Origin: Sutterella sp047777475
Lineage (GTDB): Bacteria; Pseudomonadota; Gammaproteobacteria; Burkholderiales; Burkholderiaceae_F
Direction of reading: 5' to 3'
NCBI GenBank assembly: GCA_047777475.1
Contig: JBKEET010000004.1
Location: 1-64,000 of the forward strand
DNA: 64,000 nt
Below, piece by piece: positions 62,369 to 64,000 of this stretch (its first letter is position 1; each line of letters begins with the position of its first letter). The notes beneath the pieces are model-generated. The model was not told the origin of the DNA. It did not search any database and saw nothing but the letters and a program-made list of their open reading frames with translations. The position numbers and the translations under genes are program-made.

Positions 62369-63799
62369 TTAGAACCTAAAATCGCGCTCGCCCTGCTCGA
62401 TCTTTTCAAGGCGCTTGATGCTCGCGTTGCGGAACTTCTCGATCTTGATCTTCGGAAGCTCGGCGGCGATCACCGCCTCGCCCGCCTTGCGGGTCGCTTC
62501 GGAAGCGTAGTCGCAGAGGTACTCCTTCATCGTGAGCAGCGAGTTGGCCTGGCAGTAGTCGGCGATGGCGCCGTTCTTGGCGAACTGCATGAACCGGTCG
62601 CCCGTGCGGCCGGCGCGGTAGCACGCCGTGCAGAAGGAGGGCAGGTAGCCGCAGTCGAGCAGCCAGTGCAGCACCTCGTCGAGCGGGCGCGTGTCGTTCA
62701 CTTCGAACTGCGCGGTGTTCTCTTCCTGGCGGATGTCCTTGATGAGGTAGCCGCCCACCGAGGTGCGGGAGCCGCCCGAGATCTGCGAAATGCCGAGCTT
62801 GAGGGCTTCGGTGCGGATGCGCTTGCCCTCGCGCGTCGACATGATCATGCCCGTGTAGGGCACCGCAAGGCGGATGAGGGCGACGATCTTGAGGAACAGG
62901 TCGTCGGGCACGGCGTTCGAGAACGTCGACGGGTCGATGTCGTCGGCCGGGCAGATGCGCGGCACGGAAATCGTGTGCGGGCCCACGCCCCAGACGGCCT
63001 CGAGGTGCTCGGCGTGCATCAGCAGGCCGACGAAGTCGTAGTAGCAGAGGTTGAGGCCGAAAAGGACGCCCAGGCCCACGTCGTCGATGCCGCCCTCCTG
63101 GGCGCGGTCCATCGCTTCGGTGTGGTAGGCGTAGTCGGACTTCGGTCCCTTCGGATGCAGCTCCTCGTAGGCTTCCTTGTTGTAGGTTTCCTGGAACAGC
63201 TGGTAGGTGCCGATGCCCGCCTCGTGCAGCTTGCGGTAGTTTTCGACCGTCGTCGCCGCGATGTTGACGTTGATGCGGCGGATGGCGCCGTTCTTGTGGT
63301 GGATCGAGTAGATCGTCTTGATCGTCTCGAGGATGTACTCGATCGGGTTGATCTTCGGGTGCTCGCCGCACTCGAGCAGCAGGCGCTTGTGGCCCATGTC
63401 CTGCAGCGCGATCACCTCGCGGCGGATGTCGTCCTGCGTCAGCTTCTTGCGGATGATGTGCTTGTTCTTGGCGTGGTACGGGCAGTACGTGCAGCCGTTG
63501 ATGCAGTAGTTCGAGAGGTAAAGCGGCGCGAAGAGCACGATGCGGCGGCCGTAGATGTGCTCCTTCACCTTGATGGCCGTATGCATGATGCGGTCGTTGA
63601 TCTCGGGGTCCTCGCAGGCGAGCAGCACGGCGGCTTCGCGGTGCGTCAGGCCCTTGAAGGCGGCAGCCTTGTCAATGAGCTGCTCGAGAAGGGCGCGGTC
63701 GTTCTTGTGCTCCTGGGCGTAGGCGAGCGTGTCCTTGATTTCCTGGTCGTTGATGAATTCCGCGGCAACGCGCGATTTGGGGTCGTAAGGAATGGTCAT
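62369..63799 (-). CDS. hydG: [FeFe]-hydrogenase maturation radical SAM enzyme HydG
   Basis: A 476-residue tyrosine lyase of the ThiH/HydG family. The SAM cluster motif is NYCINGCTYCPYH (CX3CX2C, about residues 96-103). The C-terminal motif CTAC followed 22 residues later by Cys (CX2CX22C) is the auxiliary 4Fe-4S/dangler-iron site that separates HydG from ThiH. HydG splits tyrosine to make the CO and CN- ligands of the H-cluster. HydE, HydF and the hydrogenase itself are not in the window. The gene is single and enclosed by terminators. HydG is very unusual in betaproteobacteria. Confidence 0.95.
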   Translation of the reverse strand: MTIPYDPKSRVAAEFINDQEIKDTLAYAQEHKNDRALLEQLIDKAAAFKGLTHREAAVLLACEDPEINDRIMHTAIKVKEHIYGRRIVLFAPLYLSNYCINGCTYCPYHAKNKHIIRKKLTQDDIRREVIALQDMGHKRLLLECGEHPKINPIEYILETIKTIYSIHHKNGAIRRINVNIAATTVENYRKLHEAGIGTYQLFQETYNKEAYEELHPKGPKSDYAYHTEAMDRAQEGGIDDVGLGVLFGLNLCYYDFVGLLMHAEHLEAVWGVGPHTISVPRICPADDIDPSTFSNAVPDDLFLKIVALIRLAVPYTGMIMSTREGKRIRTEALKLGISQISGGSRTSVGGYLIKDIRQEENTAQFEVNDTRPLDEVLHWLLDCGYLPSFCTACYRAGRTGDRFMQFAKNGAIADYCQANSLLTMKEYLCDYASEATRKAGEAVIAAELPKIKIEKFRNASIKRLEKIEQGERDFRF

Positions 63800-63848
63800 G
63801 GGAACCTAAGTGTATGAATATTTATAAAAAAATAAGAAGCCTGGGTAG

Positions 63849-63889
63849 AAAAAAACCAGCCGGCGTTCCTGGTTCCGGTTGGTTTTTTT
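63849..63889 (-). terminator. Terminator upstream of hydG
   Basis: Stem AAAAAACCAGCCGG / CCGGTTGGTTTTTT with a loop of about 11 bases; works on both strands. It probably ends a minus-strand gene lying beyond the window edge. No gene is supported in 63800-64000. Confidence 0.88.
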
Positions 63890-64000
63890 CAGCTTGGAGA
63901 GCAGATTCATGCCCGCTGGAGTGTGTTTCGCGAGCGATCTGACGGCGTGCATTCTGCCTGATTTGCTATATTTCGTAAAGTGCAAATGTAATTCTCTCAA

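Noticed and set aside
63806..64000. Partial minus-strand frame at the window edge
   Set aside because: It runs through a strong terminator hairpin (63849-63889), so it is unlikely to be coding.
1..64000. CRISPR arrays, complete tRNAs and rRNA genes
   Set aside because: No regularly spaced repeats, complete cloverleaf or rRNA-like text was found by eye on either strand.

Overview
The window looks like a chromosomal segment of a Gram-negative betaproteobacterium, most likely a gut-type Burkholderiales of the Sutterellaceae kind. This is inferred from high GC in most genes, the tsaB-rimI-uracil-DNA-glycosylase cluster, a neisserial-type trimeric porin, AT-type autotransporters, a Tat-exported flavocytochrome-like reductase and a strongly anaerobic gene set: class III ribonucleotide reductase, an eight-heme NrfA-related nitrite reductase and the [FeFe]-hydrogenase maturase HydG. 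No rRNA genes, CRISPR arrays or complete tRNAs are visible.

Layout. 0-4.7 kb: a small secreted protein, a 3' fragment of a serine tRNA gene, then tsaB-rimI-udg-yhdT-panF, packed with overlapping start and stop codons. 4.7-6.1 kb: a porin behind two Fur-like boxes. 6.3-12.5 kb: a hypothetical gene and a large autotransporter gene split by an IS256-family element; the element has an 8-bp target duplication and the reading frame matches on both sides. 12.7-18.2 kb: flavin reductase, MFS transporter, Tat-exported metallophosphatase, XRE-cupin regulator, acetyltransferase and ADP-ribosylglycohydrolase. 18.6-22.1 kb: a lower-GC accessory patch with an unknown gene carrying an in-frame stop, followed by ArsR, radical SAM and GNAT genes between two 87-bp direct repeats. 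22.3-25.1 kb: a divergent LysR regulator and flavoprotein reductase.

25.4-34.2 kb: guaA and guaB, separated by an oppositely oriented marR-pirin pair that shares an operator palindrome, then two tandem long-chain acyl-CoA synthetases. 34.2-35.8 kb: a 1.5-kb gene-poor stretch with large palindromes and orphan terminators. 35.8-38.9 kb: anaerobic ribonucleotide reductase operon in which the glycyl-radical domain is a separate 67-residue gene between nrdD and nrdG. 38.9-41.2 kb: three consecutive minus-strand genes (HU, Sel1-repeat protein, membrane protein), each with one apparent single-base indel. 41.4-49.9 kb: a lipoprotein and two tandem related autotransporters, the first inactivated by frameshifts and an amber codon, the second intact.

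50-64 kb: MFS and PiT-type phosphate transporters, a FecBCD-like iron/cobalamin ABC importer, smpB, rnfH, an AGCS amino-acid symporter, the octaheme nitrite reductase, a CcmI-like cytochrome c maturation protein and hydG. The respiratory and radical-enzyme genes fit life in an anoxic, nitrite-containing, iron-variable niche. The number of broken surface-protein genes points to ongoing decay or on/off switching of adhesins, although some single-base lesions could be assembly errors.
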